A stretch of DNA of 64,000 nucleotides, from the NCBI GenBank assembly GCA_038524795.1, contig JBCBIJ010000013.1, positions 32,847 through 96,846 on the forward strand. The letters are read 5' to 3'. This DNA is from CALBPI01 sp038524795 (GTDB lineage: Bacteria > Pseudomonadota > Gammaproteobacteria > Steroidobacterales > Woeseiaceae). Of the stretch, positions 43,151 to 51,823 are shown one piece after another. The notes under the pieces are model-generated. The model was not told the origin of the DNA, did not search any database, and worked only from the letters and a program-made list of their open reading frames with translations. How positions within the stretch are numbered: the first letter of the stretch is position 1; every line of letters begins with the position of its first letter. A program made the translations under genes and the position numbers.

Positions 43151-43195
43151 GCCCAATCAAGACTCTCCCGGTTCGCCTGCAACAACGGATTGGGT
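43151..43195 (-). repeat. Possible short attC-like inverted repeat
   Basis: The ends ACCCAATC and GATTGGGC (minus strand) form an inverted repeat around a 29-base centre, about the length of the shortest attC sites. The cores deviate from RYYYAAC/GTTRRRY at one base each. It sits exactly where an attC is expected, between two cassette genes. Confidence 0.45.
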
Positions 43196-43199
43196 GGCG

Positions 43200-43577
43200 C
43201 TAGTCCACCAGTCGAATGACGAGTTGCCATTCCTCTTCATCCTGATCCCGCTCATAAACGGACAGCACGCCTTTCTCGGCTTCGACTTTCTTCACTACCC
43301 CGAATCTACCGGACAGAGCAAGGCGCAACTCCAGTGTCGCATCTTCGTCGGAAAAGATGTAAAGGTCGCGAAGATAGGGACCAGACCTCGTTTGCAGTTC
43401 GATGACAACAAAACTCGCGCCCTCCACTCGATACCATCGACCACCAAAAGGCGTTGATTCAATAAAAGACGGTATTTGCGATTCGCGAGAAAGAAGCTGT
43501 GCCAGGTCGAACGCGGTTAGGCACGCCCTGGCACTTGTTGAAAGAACCAAGAACGCTAAAACGGCCAAACACCTCAC
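43200..43577 (-). CDS. Secreted cassette protein of unknown function
   Basis: The 125-residue protein has a signal peptide (MRCLAVLAFLVLSTSARA) and a beta-rich mature domain (SFVVIELQTRSGPYLRDLYIF, LELRLALSGRFGVVKK, EEWQLVIRLVD). No family is recognised. It is a single-gene integron cassette. Confidence 0.7.
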   Translation of the reverse strand: MRCLAVLAFLVLSTSARACLTAFDLAQLLSRESQIPSFIESTPFGGRWYRVEGASFVVIELQTRSGPYLRDLYIFSDEDATLELRLALSGRFGVVKKVEAEKGVLSVYERDQDEEEWQLVIRLVD

Positions 43578-43583
43578 GACCGC

Positions 43584-43682
43584 ACCTAACGCCCAGGCTT
43601 AGCTGCGATTGAAGCAGGTAGTGGCTTGGCGGCAGCCAAGATACTGACTGGGCCCATTGTCATCGGCAACGTCTTGCTTAAC
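43584..43682 (-). repeat. attC, type C ('AGCTGCGATTGA' family), partly decayed
   Basis: R' is GTTAGGT; the R'' end is decayed. The centre matches the sites at 56639 and 60987 (GCTGCGATTGA..., ...TGGCGGCAGCCA..., ...ACTGGG). Confidence 0.7.
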
Positions 43683-43709
43683 GTCATTCGCTCAATCTCC
43701 GCATGCATC

Positions 43710-44066
43710 TCAGCGTAGCGGCAAGGTGGGAACAGAACATCCCGCATGCGTCCAATTTCCGTCGATCCATGTGTAAGTGTCAAACGAGAGAAACTGAGAA
43801 ATCCCATGCCAGTCGTCTCCGAGCGGCAGGTGTCTTTCGAACAGTAAGCTGCTCACTGGTGCGAATCTTCGGCTGTATTGCTCAGCCAATCGCCTCCGTT
43901 GGCATCTCAGCGCATACATCGACGGGAGGCGATCAAAGCCCCAAGAAGGCGGTCCCCAACGTCTGGCATTCTCGTGCTCAAGCACGATAGCGCGGACCAG
44001 CCTGCTTCTCATGGCGTCCTTGGGCAGCAATCGAACTGGATGCTGCCGACGAGCATCACGCCTCAT
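43710..44066 (-). CDS. Cassette protein of unknown function
   Basis: The start at 44066 gives 118 residues; the frame extends to 44144, but that part is coded by the attC site. The sequence is Arg- and Leu-rich at first and ends GISQFLSFDTYTWIDGNWTHAGC. No family is recognised. Codon use looks less biased than in its neighbours and it may be a decaying gene. Confidence 0.45.
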   Translation of the reverse strand: MRRDARRQHPVRLLPKDAMRSRLVRAIVLEHENARRWGPPSWGFDRLPSMYALRCQRRRLAEQYSRRFAPVSSLLFERHLPLGDDWHGISQFLSFDTYTWIDGNWTHAGCSVPTLPLR

Positions 44067-44111
44067 GCGTAACGGTTGCCATCTTCGTTTCAAATTCACT
44101 GCTGCGCTGCC

Positions 44112-44213
44112 ATTCAGCGCCGGAGCTGAGATGCCCGGCCACAAACGGCAAGGCTCTCGCCAATTCTAGAGACGTGACAGGCGCTCAACGTCGGCTGCAG
44201 TGACTGGTTGTGC
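44112..44213 (-). repeat. attC, decayed
   Basis: The right side is well preserved (TCGGCTGCAGTGACTGG in plus reading, R'' GCACAAC), but the R' core has decayed to TTCAGCG where RYYYAAC is expected on the plus strand. Confidence 0.7.
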
Positions 44214-44214
44214 T

Positions 44215-44275
44215 GCGCATTGCTCATCCCCCTAAATAGTATCTCATCCAGCCGAGTTTCGGCCCGACCCGGATT
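44215..44275. repeat. Cassette tail repeat, divergent copy
   Basis: TTGCTCAT...GTATCTCATCCA...GTTTCGGCCC matches the tail sequences at 59908 and 61561 with substitutions. It lies directly inside the attC, at the 3' end of the cassette in minus orientation. Confidence 0.6.
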
Positions 44276-44337
44276 CGAAATTTGCGGAGCCACATGACGC
44301 CGAATATGCCGAGGTGCCTACAGTTTTGGACAAAGAG

Positions 44338-44880
44338 ATGAGCCCTTCACCGCAACTCGCAGGCTCGTTCCATGAAATGGCCTGGCCTTTCTTATCGAGC
44401 CTTGGCTTTGAGCTTCAGAACGATCCAAGTCAACTTCAGTCTCCGTATTTGGGCACGAGAGCAGTCTAAAAATCAGGGAATGGATTCTTTCTTGCCGTAG
44501 GTTTTGAGCCAATTGATGGCGGCTTTGCGGGAATAACGTGCGGTCGCAGTTGGAACTACACGTCCACGCTGCCCAAGCTCGCTAGATTTGAGTACCTCTC
44601 GCACCACTATCACGTATTGGCCGACCGATTCGGCTACGACGTGCCTCCGAGATTCAAGTTGCAGGTCGATGACAGGGAAGGCTCGGACTTACAAACGATC
44701 CTGGCAGCCCTCCAAGCGACGCTTCCAGGCATTCTTGAGCGCGTAACCCTCGAGGATCTAATCGCGATCGAGTGCCAGGAGTACGGCCGCCAGTGGATGC
44801 GGGATCAAGGCGAGGAACAGTCTTCCAGCATCACGTTCGAGGGAGTATCGCCTTTCCAAGAAGTGGCAGGCGCGGGTTGA
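44338..44880 (+). pseudogene. Reverse-oriented cassette gene with in-frame TAA
   Basis: A plus-strand frame from ATG 44338 to TGA 44878-44880 (180 codons) is interrupted once, by TAA at 44467-44469 (codon 44). The two parts read continuously: MAWPFLSSLGFELQND... before, and SGNGFFLAVGFEPIDGGFAG, YLSHHYHVLADRFGYDVPP after. The downstream part alone is open from the TAA. No family is recognised. Its orientation is opposite to the other cassettes. Confidence 0.7.
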
Positions 44881-44951
44881 GCAAACACTGGCTGAACAGA
44901 CTTCCAAGCTGGGGCGAGCTGCTTTTCGCTCACGAGCGCATAGCGGGCGCG

Positions 44952-44988
44952 GCATAATGCCGAAGCTCAGACGCACGGGCGCAGTGGC
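44952..44988 (-). repeat. attC, truncated (R' half only)
   Basis: Only the left half in plus reading remains (GCATAAT then GAAGCTCAGACGCACGGGCGCAGTGG). The rest has been replaced by the 3' end of the next gene. Confidence 0.65.
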
Positions 44989-46131
44989 CTATTCGCAGGC
45001 GAGCTCTGGCCGCAGTTCAAGCTGCCGCTCGTATTCAGCCGACATCGCGCGCGTTGCCGACCCCTCACCCTCCGACTTTACCGCCGCCAGGTACGCTGCG
45101 AACACCGCCGGATCTGACATGATCAAACGTTCAATTGGCGCTGTGTCTGATAGGGATTCGAGCCTCTCGCGGCGGCGCACTTCTATGTGACGCACCACTT
45201 CCTCGGCGCGCTCTTTATCACCGGTGGCCTCCAAAGCGATCCGCTGCATAGAACGAGCAATTGACTCGCTCAACTCTTCCTTCCCCTGAGCCTCAACGAG
45301 TTCACCGTATGCCAGGCAAGCGTAGGCCCATTCTGGATCCTTTGTGGATTGGCCCTGGCACATAGCAACCTGGTCGCTGTAGCCCGGCAGCATCGCCGCT
45401 GCATATCCGAATGCCATTTTCGCGCGCTCGGGAAATGAGAAGTCGCTACTAGCCGCCAGGCCGCGCTCGATCCTCTCGACCATTTCCGGCCAATACCGGC
45501 GTGACTCTGCCGCGGTTGAGGCGCGGCGCAATGCAGATAAGGCTGAATCGATATCACCTTCGGAGTACCGATTGGCCGCGATCCGTATCCACGACTCACT
45601 ATTTTCACCGTCAACTGCGATCAATTGCCGTTCCCAATTGCGCGTCGCGCACCGCGCGGGGGCATCGCGAGCGGAACACATCTGAACAGCGCTCCAGACA
45701 AGAAAAGGATCCGCTGGGTCGATCACAATGGCTCGATCCATGAGTGCAAAACGGCGTTCCTGATCTTCGGCGAGCAGGGCAGCAACGTGGAGGTGCTCGG
45801 CGGACGTCGACTCTGAGAGGCGCTCGGAGACGGTTCGTGAGAGCGTTACGAAATAGTTCTCTCTTTCCTTGGCGCTGAGCTGATCCCACTTACTATCGCC
45901 TGGGCTAGAGTCGCGGCCATCACAAGCTGTACGCACCGCGGACACCAGATTTGCCCGAGTGGTCTCGGATCGTGGCGAGGAAGTCGCGGTGGGGAACTGG
46001 CCATCGTGGTCAGCCGTCACCGAAGACTCAGTCTCGCTGCGTTGCTGCGGAGCCCGGGATCCAAGAAATGCAGCTAGTCCGAGCGATGCAACAAGGAGGA
46101 ATAGTCCAATAGACAGAACGCGAGACCTCAT
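44989..46131 (-). CDS. Membrane-anchored TPR-like protein
   Basis: From the second Met (46131) the protein has 380 residues: one N-terminal membrane helix, a Ser/Thr-rich linker (about 25-60), and an all-helical region with TPR-like spacing (AEHLHVAALLAEDQERRFALMDRAIVIDPADPF, NRYSEGDIDSALSALRRAS). It is large for a cassette gene and no attC follows its upstream neighbour. The function is unknown. Confidence 0.75.
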   Translation of the reverse strand: MRSRVLSIGLFLLVASLGLAAFLGSRAPQQRSETESSVTADHDGQFPTATSSPRSETTRANLVSAVRTACDGRDSSPGDSKWDQLSAKERENYFVTLSRTVSERLSESTSAEHLHVAALLAEDQERRFALMDRAIVIDPADPFLVWSAVQMCSARDAPARCATRNWERQLIAVDGENSESWIRIAANRYSEGDIDSALSALRRASTAAESRRYWPEMVERIERGLAASSDFSFPERAKMAFGYAAAMLPGYSDQVAMCQGQSTKDPEWAYACLAYGELVEAQGKEELSESIARSMQRIALEATGDKERAEEVVRHIEVRRRERLESLSDTAPIERLIMSDPAVFAAYLAAVKSEGEGSATRAMSAEYERQLELRPELACE

Positions 46132-46176
46132 GGTGCCAGCTAGCATCCAGGGCTAGAGCGAACGACCCGCATTCTC

Positions 46177-46785
46177 TTACCGAACTGACGCGGTGACGCC
46201 GACAAGCGCGGCCCGCTTGTCCAGTCTCCTAAGGTCTTCGTTTCGCAGCGCGAGCCGTAAGTTGTTCGTCGTTCTTGAGTATTCACGATGAACGCCATCG
46301 ACGTTCAGGTCAGGCGCCTTTTCCTGGAGGTAGTCAAACAGCTCGTCGTAAGTGAATACGCCGGAGCCGTTCGCTGCGAAGTTGTTCAGGTGCTCAGCCA
46401 AGTCATGTACGGATTCTTCGGGCACGTTGAGCCAGGCTGTGTAGGTATGCTCGATAGGAACAGAGGCGCTGTACTTCAGAAATTTCTCGAAACGCTCAGA
46501 TTGCTCGCTCTGTAGTTTCGATACGATGCCCAAGGCCTCAACGCTCGCGTCCGCGACACCCGCGCGATTGCTGTAGCTTGTCAATTGACGAGATCGCAAG
46601 GCTCCGTCGTGGCTGCAAAGCACTTTGTAGCTGACCAGCGTGTGACTATAGTCGCCCAGCTCTTTGCGGCCGGCCCGGTACTCGCTAGAAAATTCCTCAG
46701 TGAAAACATCGACAACCGAGAGTACTTGAGCGATGCCCTCCGCGCATTCGATCCACTCACCTGTATCTAGCGCTGTCACTTCCAT
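46177..46785 (-). CDS. Soluble protein of unknown function
   Basis: The start at 46785 (MEVTALDTGEWIECAEG) gives 202 residues; the frame is open to 46806. The protein is charged and helical in its second half (ESVHDLAEHLNNFAANGSGVFTYDELFDYLQEK). No family is recognised. It lies 46 bases upstream of the TPR-like gene with no attC between them. Confidence 0.65.
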   Translation of the reverse strand: MEVTALDTGEWIECAEGIAQVLSVVDVFTEEFSSEYRAGRKELGDYSHTLVSYKVLCSHDGALRSRQLTSYSNRAGVADASVEALGIVSKLQSEQSERFEKFLKYSASVPIEHTYTAWLNVPEESVHDLAEHLNNFAANGSGVFTYDELFDYLQEKAPDLNVDGVHREYSRTTNNLRLALRNEDLRRLDKRAALVGVTASVR

Positions 46786-46825
46786 GTGCAATCCGTCTGC
46801 TCGCACTGCTTTCCGCGGCCGTCAG

Positions 46826-47119
46826 TTAATCCGCGTCGTCCTCGTCTTCGGTCACGACAATGGACTTGACCGCGTCGTCGTTGGTCTCGTTCTTCGAGGG
46901 CTGAGAGAAGTCCTCGTAGTCGCGCTGGAGTTCATCGGTGCGCTGTTGCTGGCTGTCTTCGTCGTACTCATCTGATGTCTTTTTGACATCTCGCACCAGA
47001 TCCGACGCAGGGACCCCCACAACATTGTCCACAACTTGCTCAGTAACCCAGGTACAGCCCGTCGATGTGAGCACTAGAACTGCAGCAGCAACACTCCGGG
47101 GCGAGAGAAAGGCACGCAT
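46826..47119 (-). CDS. Acidic lipoprotein
   Basis: AGGAG precedes the ATG. The 97-residue protein has a signal peptide with lipobox STGC and an acidic, low-complexity tail (DEYDEDSQQQRTDELQRDYEDFSQ, ending EDEDDAD). No family is recognised. Confidence 0.7.
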   Translation of the reverse strand: MRAFLSPRSVAAAVLVLTSTGCTWVTEQVVDNVVGVPASDLVRDVKKTSDEYDEDSQQQRTDELQRDYEDFSQPSKNETNDDAVKSIVVTEDEDDAD

Positions 47120-47286
47120 CAGGGATATCTCCTAAAGGTAAGAACCGAAACTGAGAATAGTCGAGAAAGAATCTGCCGCCGAATGCTCTGTGGCGCGTTG
47201 GCCCTCTATATAACGAAGCGCCATACGATTCTCACCGATCCTCAAGTAAAGAGTCGCAGAAAATAGCCTCGCCAGCAGGGACCGCA

Positions 47287-47739
47287 CTACTGACTCTGAA
47301 GCGTTCTTCGCTTTCCGAATACTTGTGTCGCGATCGGCAAGAAGAGCCAATGCGCAAGGACTATCGGAATAGCATACAGCTCTGGTGGCAACGCGTTCAT
47401 TCGCAATCCACCCCAGAAACCACGACCGTAATCGACGTTTAGTGTCGCAAACACAACCATGACGCACACGGTCAGCAAGCCGAAGAGGAAGTACTGCCGG
47501 TCTAGCAGTCTAGCGAGCCCGTACCCAATAAGGGTCGCACTGAGTGCAACAGCGGGTACTGTTGTAACGAGTGACATCAGAACCAGACCGAGAACCTGAT
47601 GCTGCTGCATAAATGGAATGAACCAATTCGGCGTTGCGATGGCTGCAGCCGTTCCGACAAGATTCGAAACAACGTAGTAGTAGACGATGCCAGCGGCAAT
47701 TGCGACGGCCGTGTTCTTCAGTGCTTGTCCTTGCATCAA
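47287..47739 (-). CDS. Four-helix membrane protein
   Basis: The 150-residue protein has helices near residues 9-34, 48-72, 81-99 and 121-140 and a short basic tail. No family is recognised. It is in the attC-free stretch of the array. Confidence 0.68.
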   Translation of the reverse strand: MMQGQALKNTAVAIAAGIVYYYVVSNLVGTAAAIATPNWFIPFMQQHQVLGLVLMSLVTTVPAVALSATLIGYGLARLLDRQYFLFGLLTVCVMVVFATLNVDYGRGFWGGLRMNALPPELYAIPIVLAHWLFLPIATQVFGKRRTLQSQ

Positions 47740-48106
47740 ACAATCTCCGTCAAAGCGGCGGGTTCGTCGTGAACCATCATTGCGGTCAGCTACGCTCAGT
47801 CACACGATCAGCGTCTGTTGCGCGCGGTATATCGGTTGGAGGGCACTGATCTTGTGCGGCAATGGTACCTCATCGGGGGCAGCTCTCGGACACTGTGCGA
47901 ATGCGACCCTCGAAAAGGACCCTCCGAGTCGCTTTGCGATAGAGCCTTTTTTGAACGAGGCCTACTCTGGTGACAGCCCATCGATTCGTCGGCATTAATC
48001 GATCTCTCAAGTCGCCGGCATTCAATCACAATCATAGTGATTAGACGTCTCGCCGGAGCCCCGATTGACGGGGCCAAAGATGCGAAGTGCTTTTGGGGGT
48101 TCTCTT
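47740..48106. other. 367-base gap between divergent genes
   Basis: I see no credible gene here. The gap lies between the minus-strand membrane protein and the plus-strand DUF1963 pseudogene, so it should hold promoters for both. No attC core pair is present. An inverted GCCGG-rich motif and an AT-rich run (AATCACAATCATAGTGATTAG) near 48024-48045 could be regulatory. Confidence 0.4.
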
Positions 48107-48992
48107 ATGAAGTCTGTGGTGTTCGCAAGCATCGTTTTGATTGGCATTGCGATTTTTCTAGCTACTCGCTCCCCTGAAAAAGACCATTCCGATGTTCAAC
48201 GAAAGCTGGATAGCGACGCATCAAGGGAAAAGCTGGAGACGTGGAAGGCCACCATAGATGACAACCTGCTTCCGGCGACCAGGATCATTCTGACAGGGCA
48301 GCGACCGAATGCACCGACTGCATCGAAGGTCGGCGGTGAGCCCTTCTGGCCATCGGGAAAAAAGCTATCCAACATCCGGCAAGGGCGATCCACTCCACTT
48401 CCTCGTGCAAATTAATTTTGCTGAGATCTCCGAGCCGCCAGTCGGCTACCCAACGTCCGGACTATTGCAAGTTTTCATCGCCGCAGATGACCTCTACGGT
48501 TCTGACTTCACCAAGCCGGGGACGGATGACAAGAAGAATCAGGACTACGAGATCGTCTTCCATGCAGAAGTCGATGATCACATCGGCGCGCCAAAGACTG
48601 CGCTGTCAGAGGACGATTAGTTGCCGTTTACTGGCGAATCCGCTGTGAGATTTGAATCAATATCAAGCCGCGTGTCCCCACTCGACTACCGATTCGATGC
48701 GCTTCTGCCTGGTGTGAGCAGCCTGTACGACGAAAGTGAACCCCTCTATCAGTATGCGATAGAGTCCCCTTCACACCAGATCGGGGGCTATGCGGTTTTC
48801 ACGCAAACCGATCCAAGGTCGTACGAAGGTAAAGAGGAAGACTGGCAAGTACTTTTGCAGCTTGACAGCCAATCCATCGGCGACATTGACATGATGTGGG
48901 GCGATGTCGGCATCGCTAACTTCTTTATTCGCCCTGAGGACCTCGCAGCAAGAGACTTCAGTCAAGTCTGGTACAACTGGGATTGTCACTAA
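48107..48992 (+). pseudogene. DUF1963 (YwqG-like) gene broken by a frameshift and an in-frame TAG
   Basis: Frame 1 from ATG 48107 encodes a membrane anchor (MKSVVFASIVLIGIAIFLATR) and reaches GGEPFWPSGKK. At a six-A run (48358-48363) the reading must shift +1 to continue as YPTSGKGDPLHFLVQINFAEIS. TAG at 48618-48620 then interrupts, with the same frame continuing to DIDMMWGDVGIANFFIRPEDL and ending WDCH. The assembled product is a typical DUF1963 protein. It is on the plus strand, against the array. Confidence 0.8.
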
Positions 48993-49154
48993 GGCTCGTA
49001 TCCACAAACGGGGCATAGACTCTTCTTCGTCTGAATCATGAGCGGCTTCTTGGGGCCAAGAGCCGGAGTCAAAGCAAAGCGACCTCTGCGCCCCTGCCTT
49101 CGACGGCGCCGAATTCGGCGCGCCGTATGAGGCGGCGGTAGCGCATCCCGCGCG
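48993..49154. other. Spacer without recognisable gene
   Basis: These 162 bases lie between the DUF1963 pseudogene and the next attC remnant. I see only GC-rich sequence with short inverted repeats (GGCGCCGAATTCGGCGCGCC near 49107-49126) and no gene. Confidence 0.4.
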
Positions 49155-49250
49155 ACCTAACGCCGCGGCTCAGACGCGTCTGAGACTGACGGCGACCCGG
49201 CGACAGCCGAGGCGGCAGCAGGATCAGGCGACACACGGCTTGCACGGACG
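49155..49250 (-). repeat. attC, type B, R'' lost
   Basis: R' GTTAGGT is intact, followed by type-B sequence. The right side has drifted and the R'' core is not recognisable. The preceding gene runs through the site and stops 2 bases inside R'. Confidence 0.65.
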
Positions 49251-49819
49251 GACTCAATCTGTCTCCGCATCAGCGCGCCTGACTGAATAAGCGCAACAGA
49301 GAACATCAGCCACCAGAGCGCCTTATGCACGGCCACGGAAACCCCAATACCAAGACCCGCGAAGAGGCAAAGCACGGCACACAGCGCGTACGTTCGTCGC
49401 GTAATCGAATCGGTGGGGAGGGAAAGATCTAGAAGCGCCGCAAAGAGTACGCCTGCAAGTGAGGACATCAGTGGCAAGATCAGGCTGCCGAGATCTAGAT
49501 GCAAGGAGAACACTACTTCGATTGCCCGTAGCACACCGCCGAGAAGAAACGGCAGAACCCACAGATTCAGGGTGTTGAGAACAGCTGCTGCAGTTGCAAC
49601 CGCCAGCCAACGGATCGTTCCCTCGATCCGCAGCGCATAGAGCACCAGACAGGTGTACAGGGCTGCCTCAATCGGCAAGTACAGCAAATAGGCGTTGTCT
49701 AAGTCAGTTGGCCCGATCAGAAGATAGGCAAAGCCCATAACAAGACTACCGCCGATGAGCACACGCGCGTTGCCCTGTACACGCACTTTCTCGAAAAAGC
49801 CGTACTTGGGGTCATCCGA
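49157..49819 (-). CDS. Polytopic membrane protein ending in attC-coded tail
   Basis: A start at Met15 (49819, MSDDPKYGFFEKVRVQG) gives 220 residues; upstream Mets to 49861 are also possible. Six to seven hydrophobic helices are seen. The C-terminal 22 residues (DPAAASAVAGSPSVSDASEP) are encoded by the degenerate attC, so the gene uses the attC as coding sequence. No family is recognised. Confidence 0.7.
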   Translation of the reverse strand, partial: SDDPKYGFFEKVRVQGNARVLIGGSLVMGFAYLLIGPTDLDNAYLLYLPIEAALYTCLVLYALRIEGTIRWLAVATAAAVLNTLNLWVLPFLLGGVLRAIEVVFSLHLDLGSLILPLMSSLAGVLFAALLDLSLPTDSITRRTYALCAVLCLFAGLGIGVSVAVHKALWWLMFSVALIQSGALMRRQIESVRASRVSPDPAAASAVAGSPSVSDASEPRR

Positions 49820-49881
49820 CATGCACAGCTCCAGACATAGAGCACCGAGGCTCTGGCACATGAACGCGACTAACGGATTGC

Positions 49882-50259
49882 TTATACGAAGTCATCGTTC
49901 GCGTACACAAAACTGTTAATTCTCCACGACCACAGAAGGGTCACGCCGACGGACAACACCGCAACCGTTGCCAAAAACAAGGCCGACAGGAGCGGCGACG
50001 GATTCACACCCGCAACAAGCAAGTCGTTAAGCGCCAACAGGCTTATGGCGGCCATGGCGACTGCGAACATGAAAAGCAGTGGCGAAAACAGGACCACACA
50101 GAGAATCATCGCAACCGGGCTGACTCTGCGGGCGAGAAGCGCCCCGCACGTTGCGCATTGGTAGCGATTGCGCCAGATCGAGCCCACACGATGCAACCTG
50201 GGATCAACGCCCGATCCACACTCCGGACAGCTCGCGTTGTTAGTGAGCCGTGACATCAA
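49882..50259 (-). CDS. Zinc-ribbon membrane protein
   Basis: The 125-residue protein has a zinc ribbon at the N-terminus (CPECGSG and CATCGA) followed by two membrane helices at about 50-75 and 90-112. No family is recognised. No intact attC separates it from the gene at 49157. Confidence 0.72.
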   Translation of the reverse strand: MMSRLTNNASCPECGSGVDPRLHRVGSIWRNRYQCATCGALLARRVSPVAMILCVVLFSPLLFMFAVAMAAISLLALNDLLVAGVNPSPLLSALFLATVAVLSVGVTLLWSWRINSFVYANDDFV

Positions 50260-50329
50260 CTAGTTTCGAGTTCGTACAGGCGCCGATGCACAACCCAGAC
50301 ACCGGGCCGCGCTCTTATGCACGCAGCCC

Positions 50330-50695
50330 TCAGCGATCATCGTCCTCGTCGTCATGTAGTCCGAGGTGTCGTAGCTGGGTGCGGTACACATGTTGTCGCT
50401 CTTCTTCAGTGTACTTCGCCAAGTGTCTTCGATAGAACTTGCGGTCGTTTATCAGAGTAATACGATCAGCAACTGCGAAACCCAGCATTAGTAGAGAAGC
50501 AGTGGCCAAACTGAACAGGAAAGCGAATTTGACCGTCCACCAGCTAAGCGGCGGGGACCCGGGCTCGAATTCACCCCTGACCCAAGTCGACAGACAAGCA
50601 AGTACAAAGAAGACCCAAAAGAACCGAAACGCGATTCGGAACGCCGCTCGATAGTAACCCGCTCTACTCGACATCGAATCGTGACGTTGCCTCAT
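50330..50695 (-). CDS. Two-helix membrane protein
   Basis: The start at 50695 (MRQRHDSMSSRAGYYR) gives 121 residues; the upstream 33 codons are attC-derived. Helices lie near residues 18-37 and 53-75, then a basic-acidic tail (RKFYRRHLAKYTEEERQHVYRTQLRHLGLHDDEDDDR). No family is recognised. Confidence 0.68.
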   Translation of the reverse strand: MRQRHDSMSSRAGYYRAAFRIAFRFFWVFFVLACLSTWVRGEFEPGSPPLSWWTVKFAFLFSLATASLLMLGFAVADRITLINDRKFYRRHLAKYTEEERQHVYRTQLRHLGLHDDEDDDR

Positions 50696-50737
50696 AATAT
50701 GAAAGTAAACGCAATCGAGGTACTGAGGCGCAGCGCC

Positions 50738-50839
50738 CTCTACTGCGAGGGCCCACACGCACGAACGCAGCTGGTGCGAGGCACGCGTATGCATGGCTCG
50801 TGGCGGAGGCCCGGCGCCGGCTGCATGGACTGGTTGGGT
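50738..50839 (-). repeat. attC, type A2, R' decayed
   Basis: R'' is ACCCAAC; the R' core has decayed. The body matches the GCATGCATGGC...TGGCTCGTG type found at 58135, 62755 and 63142. Confidence 0.7.
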
Positions 50840-50846
50840 CGCTTGA

Positions 50847-51320
50847 TTACCACAAGTACTCCACTTGGCTGCCAGTTTGCGTTTCGCAATCCACTACAAA
50901 TGGACCAATGTGATTAAGCTCTGATTGGAGCTCAATAGAAGGTTCTGGAGTCCCACGCAGCCTCGCAAGGAACCTCTGTACGTCTTCCGATGATTCTATT
51001 TCGCCCTGCCGCGGTTGCGCCCTCCATGCACTCACCGCACTTGCATGCGCATCCACGAGATCACGAAACCGCGCACGGCGATCACTACTCCAGCTTTCGC
51101 TCAGGATGGATGACACGCACAGGCACACCTCCAGCGCCCCGCGCTCCGACTCAGGGTCTTCGAGTAACGGTGACATGTAGAGCCGCAGACGTTGAGCTGT
51201 GGGATCGAGCGCAAACTCAATATCCGTCGTTCCCGGCCCTCTTGAGCAAGCGGTAGCCGTGAGCAGAAGGATCAACGAATACCTCAACAGAGGCAACCTA
51301 GCGCCGCGGCTCATGTGCAC
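50847..51320 (-). CDS. Cassette lipoprotein of unknown function
   Basis: The start near 51320/51314 lies inside the preceding attC. The signal peptide has lipobox TATAC, giving a mature lipoprotein of about 130 residues with a helical region (RARFRDLVDAHASAVSAW) and Cys residues in EVCLCVSS and VDCETQ. No family is recognised. Confidence 0.68.
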   Translation of the reverse strand: MHMSRGARLPLLRYSLILLLTATACSRGPGTTDIEFALDPTAQRLRLYMSPLLEDPESERGALEVCLCVSSILSESWSSDRRARFRDLVDAHASAVSAWRAQPRQGEIESSEDVQRFLARLRGTPEPSIELQSELNHIGPFVVDCETQTGSQVEYLW

Positions 51321-51398
51321 GGACGGGACTGGCGCAGACCTTGCGAATGCAGGGACTGTAACAGGCGCCCCCTTGTTGTCTGCAGTGACTGGTTAGGA
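51296..51398 (-). repeat. attC, type A1
   Basis: R' is GCTAGGT and R'' TCCTAAC. The preceding gene's TAA stop lies within R''. Confidence 0.85.
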
Positions 51399-51815
51399 CC
51401 CACTTCTCGCCCTTGCACTCTCAATAGCCTCGTCTCGCGTCGCGAACATCCAATCCAGATCACTTGTTCGCGTATTCAGCAGTGTCTCTATGGCTTGAGC
51501 GCATTTCGGGCCCGCCGCAACAGAAACCGGGATGGGATCGACATCCGGCAGCAGCACGGCATCCATTTCGTCTCCCCATTGGTAGTCTAAATCAATGAGG
51601 TCGAGTACCACCGCCTTGGGATTCCAAGCGTGGACACATGCATAAGTGATGGCTGAAATGAAACTCGCATCATCGGCTCCGGCCGAGCCATGTCGATAGG
51701 CGCCAGAGAAAGCGATGACCAAGATGCCCGCACGCCATTCTGTAGGGTCATCGATCGTGACGACCCGGTAGGTAATGCTGCTCAGATCAGACAGACGACG
51801 CTCGACGATTTGCAT
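51393..51815 (-). CDS. Cassette protein of unknown function
   Basis: The start at 51815 (MQIVERRLSDLSSITYRVV) gives 140 residues; the frame upstream is attC-coded. The protein has an alpha/beta pattern (AGILVIAFSGAYRHGSAGADDASFISAITYACVHAWNPKAVVLDLIDLDYQWGDEMDAVL) resembling STAS-like or small hydrolase folds, but no family is assigned. The TAA stop is provided by the attC R'' core. Confidence 0.72.
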   Translation of the reverse strand: MQIVERRLSDLSSITYRVVTIDDPTEWRAGILVIAFSGAYRHGSAGADDASFISAITYACVHAWNPKAVVLDLIDLDYQWGDEMDAVLLPDVDPIPVSVAAGPKCAQAIETLLNTRTSDLDWMFATRDEAIESARARSGS

Positions 51816-51823
51816 ACTGAGCA

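Noticed and set aside
47132..47467. 111-residue minus-strand frame
   Set aside because: It overlaps the end of the four-helix membrane protein in another frame and has an irregular composition.
48358..48363. Programmed frameshift at A-AAA-AAG in the DUF1963 gene
   Set aside because: The zero frame does contain A-AAA-AAG, but the protein continues in the +1 frame, not the -1 frame that such a slippery site produces, and an in-frame TAG follows further on. A mutation or read error is more likely.
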